Assembly: GCA_016842005.1 (NCBI GenBank)
Contig: JAENYD010000016.1
Span: 1-51,923 of the forward strand
DNA: 51,923 nt
Direction of reading: 5' to 3'
From: Clostridium thermobutyricum
GTDB taxonomy: Bacteria; Bacillota; Clostridia; Ch29
The notes beneath the pieces were generated by a model. That model ran no database searches, was not told the DNA's origin, and worked only from the letters and a program-made list of their open reading frames with translations. The translations under genes and the position numbers were made by a program. Shown here in pieces: positions 49,777 through 51,923 of this stretch; the first letter of the stretch is position 1, and each line of letters begins with the position of its first letter.

Positions 49777-50634
49777 CTACAATTTAAATTTGTTTAATTT
49801 TTTTGCTGCAGCAACCACATGCTCCATCAATATAGTGGTCGTAACAGTCCCGACGCCCCCCGGTACAGGGGTTATCATGCCTGCTTTTGGGGCTACACTG
49901 TCAAAATCCACATCCCCTACCAGCTTCCCGTCAACAAGGTTAATACCTACATCAACCACTACTGCACCATCTTTCACGTGAAATTGTTTCACAAGCCGGG
50001 GAATCCCGGCAGCAGCCACCAGTATGTCGGCCTGTGCTGTCTCTGCGGGCAGGTCAACAGTCTTTGAATGACATATCGTAACAGTGGCATTTTCACCCAA
50101 CAGCATCATGGATACCGGCTTCCCCACTACAAGGCTCCTGCCTAATACTACCGCCCTCCTGCCTCCTGTGACCACCTGATAATAGTCCAGCACGTCCATA
50201 ACAGCCTGAGCAGTGCAGGGGTGAAAAACGTCCTTTCTACCCTGAAATACCCCTGCAAGATTTTCCGGAGAAATACCGTCTACATCTTTCTCCGGAGCAA
50301 TGCTATTCTCCACAGTCTTCCAGTCAATATGCGGGGGCAGAGGTCTCATTATCAATATTCCGTGCACCCGGGGTGCCTTATTTAATTCATTCATACTCTC
50401 TATAAATTCCTGCTGAGAAATATTTTCAGGATAGCTGTTTACCCCGCATTCTATGCCGCATCCTGCCAAAGCCTTCTCTGCGCTCCTTACATACGCTACA
50501 GCGTCTTCTTTTTTCCCCGCCAGCATTATTTCCAGTCTGGGGTTAATCCCTTCCGCTTTCATCCGCTCCACATCTCTGACTATTGCAGCCTTTTTAAAAT
50601 TAGCTACTTTTCTGCCGTCCAAAATTTCAGCCAT
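49777..50634 (-). CDS. folD: FolD-like methylene-THF dehydrogenase with altered active site
   Basis: 285 residues from ATG 50634 (AGGAGAGGGGAAT ahead). Both FolD domains are present: KDVDGISPENLAGVF, HPCTAQAVMDVL, VVLGRSLVVGKPVSMMLL, ATVTICHSKT and TPVPGGVGTVTTTILM. Two catalytic positions differ. The Lys of YVxxK is Ala (YVRSAEKA), and the Gln of GILVQLPLP is Met (GILIMRPLP). In human and bacterial FolD these residues serve the cyclohydrolase step, so this protein may be dehydrogenase only, or a divergent paralogue. It lies between panB and a decayed fhs gene. Confidence 0.88.
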   Translation of the reverse strand: MAEILDGRKVANFKKAAIVRDVERMKAEGINPRLEIMLAGKKEDAVAYVRSAEKALAGCGIECGVNSYPENISQQEFIESMNELNKAPRVHGILIMRPLPPHIDWKTVENSIAPEKDVDGISPENLAGVFQGRKDVFHPCTAQAVMDVLDYYQVVTGGRRAVVLGRSLVVGKPVSMMLLGENATVTICHSKTVDLPAETAQADILVAAAGIPRLVKQFHVKDGAVVVDVGINLVDGKLVGDVDFDSVAPKAGMITPVPGGVGTVTTTILMEHVVAAAKKLNKFKL

Positions 50635-50660
50635 TTTATTCCCCTCTCCTAATGTTATAC

Positions 50661-50995
50661 TCAAAACAATCCTGTAATCTTTCCATTGTCATCGATATCT
50701 ATAGCTTCAGCGCCGGTGATTTAGGCAGACCGGGCATTGTCATAATACTGCCCGTCAATGCCACTATAAACCCTGCCCCGGCTGATATTCTGATATCCTT
50801 GACCGGCAGGACAAAATTTTCAGGCCTTCCCAGAAGCCTGGGATTGTCCGAATTTGCCCTTTCTTTCAGCAGCTTTAGCCTTGTAATCTCCGTATGTTTC
50901 GATAAACCGCCTTTCTATACCGACTTACACGCTATTTTTGCAACAGGTTCCATGCTGGCCTGCTGAGCAATTTCAATATCGCTTTTACCCAGCAT
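50661..50995 (-). pseudogene. fhs: Decayed formate-tetrahydrofolate ligase (fhs)
   Basis: Minus-strand pieces of Fhs remain in order. The N-terminus reads MLGKSDIEIAQQASMEPVAK and then hits a stop. TYGDYKAK follows in another frame. Then come the C-terminal [32 protein letters not shown] and [13 protein letters not shown], and after a further frameshift DIDDNGKITGLF with the natural stop. The central part, more than 400 codons with the ATP site, is missing. The remnant sits just before folD, a usual fhs-folD pairing, so it is an internally deleted, frameshifted gene in its original place. Confidence 0.88.
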
Positions 50996-51000
50996 ACTTA

Positions 51001-51345
51001 TCCCCCCTCATTTTATTCCGCATTACACAACATTGTTCCGCTATGTATATATTCTGTTCTTCGTATGCCTTTAAAATCCTTCTTTAACCTGAAATTTTTT
51101 ATTAAAAAATGCCATGACACTATAATTATAAAGGTATTATCCTGCTATACATAGAATTATTTCAAATATTTATTAAATAATGAAAAACAATTATCCTTCT
51201 GTGGGCATGGACAAACAGGCTCAAAATTTAGCTTAACCCAGACTGAGATAAACCCTTATCATGAGAATAATTTGATAACAAACAGTTTATTATGGATTCA
51301 GTATTGTTTTGCTGCGCATTATAATATGTTCGGGAGTGGTGCTTT
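51001..51345. other. 345-nt spacer, A/T-rich, no supported gene
   Basis: Divergent region between the fhs remnant and the S58 peptidase gene. A TATAAT at 51320-51325 with TTCAGT 17 bp upstream (51297-51302) may be the promoter of the plus-strand gene. I see no hairpin, repeat or coding frame in the rest. Confidence 0.4.
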
Positions 51346-51923
51346 ATGAGGGAAATAAGACTTACTGAAATCAGGGGGATAAAGGTAGGGCATGCCCAGG
51401 ACTACAACGCCGCTACAGGCTGTACGGTAGTAATTTGCGAGGAGGGAGCAACGGCAGGTGTTGATGTAAGGGGAGGTTCCCCTGGCACGCGGGAAACCGA
51501 CCTTCTGAACCCGGTAAACCAGGTGGATAAAATTCATGCCGTTGCCATAGCAGGTGGAAGTGCCTTCGGATTGGAGGCTGCATCAGGCGTAATGCAGTTT
51601 CTGGAAGAAAGGGGCAAGGGATACGACGTGCATGTTACAAAGGTCCCGATAGTTTGCAGTGCAGTTCTGTTTGACCTTGCGATTGGGAATCATAAGGTAA
51701 GACCGGACAAAAAAATGGGATATGAGGCATGTGTAAATGCATTCTGCAAAGATTATACCGAAGGAAATGTAGGTGCAGGAACGGGTGCTACAGTTGGTAA
51801 AATCTTTGGCATGAACAGGGCTATGAAAGGAGGACTGGGTACTTATTGCCTGGAAGTGGGCGACTTGAAGCCTACATTCCCGGAATTTATAACGAGGGTG
51901 GTTCCACTCCTAATGCAGTGTAA
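51346..51923 (+). CDS. P1/DmpA-type (S58) peptidase, 5' part at the window edge
   Basis: 192 codons open to the edge, starting at ATG 51346 with GGGAGTGG ahead. Residues 4-175 match the S58 family of L-aminopeptidase/D-esterase proteins: GIKVGHAQDYNAATGCTVVI, AGVDVRGGSPGTRETDLL, VDKIHAVAIAGGSAFGLEAA, GNVGAGTGATVGKI and MKGGLGTYCLEVGDL. After GDLK the expected VGAIVAVNA-like stretch is replaced by PTFPEFITRV, which does not look like the family. Either the gene is broken near 51872 or the edge sequence is foreign. The self-processing site and C-terminal half are not visible. Confidence 0.8.
   Translation, partial: MREIRLTEIRGIKVGHAQDYNAATGCTVVICEEGATAGVDVRGGSPGTRETDLLNPVNQVDKIHAVAIAGGSAFGLEAASGVMQFLEERGKGYDVHVTKVPIVCSAVLFDLAIGNHKVRPDKKMGYEACVNAFCKDYTEGNVGAGTGATVGKIFGMNRAMKGGLGTYCLEVGDLKPTFPEFITRVVPLLMQC

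Overview
The window reads as a chromosomal segment of an endospore-forming, anaerobic member of the Firmicutes (class Clostridia). The reasons are the sporulation genes (yabG, a SpoIID-amidase fusion, spmA/spmB, a G5/3D spore-wall type protein), strong GGAGG ribosome binding sites with frequent TTG/GTG starts, a T-box, an M-box, an AbrB with a zinc ribbon, a clostridial 2[4Fe-4S] ferredoxin and a remnant of formyl-THF ligase. Nearly every gene lies on the minus strand. The exceptions are mgtE, the chemotaxis receptor, abrB, a 57-residue HTH-like protein and the two end fragments.

Layout. (1) 1-13.3 kb: a nine-gene minus-strand operon that I read as a Gram-positive Pel exopolysaccharide locus. 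In transcription order it holds an epimerase-PelD fusion with a c-di-GMP RxxD site, PelE, a PelA-type deacetylase, PelF and PelG, followed without a break by a CotH kinase, a VTC polyphosphate polymerase, a DUF4956 membrane protein and a second CotH with LysM. A perfect 10-bp inverted repeat lies upstream, and near-identical GAACCGTCCCC repeats occur at both ends of the block. (2) 13.6-15 kb: an MFS permease and repeat-rich spacer. (3) 15.2-42.6 kb: a conserved chromosomal backbone in the order known from the Bacillus subtilis yaaO-tmk-yaaR-holB-yaaT-trmN6-rsmI-abrB-metS-tatD-yabE-rnmV-ksgA-yabG-veg region. It is interrupted by insertions: a RocR-like sigma-54 activator; ferredoxin, ccdA and a ResA-like thioredoxin; ldcA, two HAD phosphatases and spmA/B; a Met/Pro/Gly-rich protein; a hypothetical protein, a chemotaxis receptor and mgtE; and the SpoIID-amidase fusion. 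rnmV appears to lack its Toprim core. (4) 43-51 kb: a small PH-domain protein, then an IclR regulator, a TRAP transporter (dctPQM), panE, panB, a FolD variant with altered active-site residues and a decayed fhs. (5) The right edge holds the 5' part of an S58 (DmpA-type) peptidase gene.

How it works together. The pel genes would polymerise, deacetylate and export a GalNAc/GlcNAc-type polysaccharide under c-di-GMP control through PelD. The CotH, VTC and DUF4956 genes suggest a phosphorylation or polyphosphate-linked surface step. In the pan region, FolD-like and PanB both use methylene-THF and PanE reduces the PanB product; the TRAP system may import a related 2-oxo or hydroxy acid under IclR control.

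Among non-coding features, five related structured elements (about 25.4, 30.4, 40.17, 40.95 and 43.8 kb) all face the same way in minus-strand intergenic regions. Four of them lie in the leader or just upstream of a minus-strand gene. They look like a dispersed RNA-forming element that I cannot name. No rRNA, tRNA, CRISPR array or intact transposase was seen.
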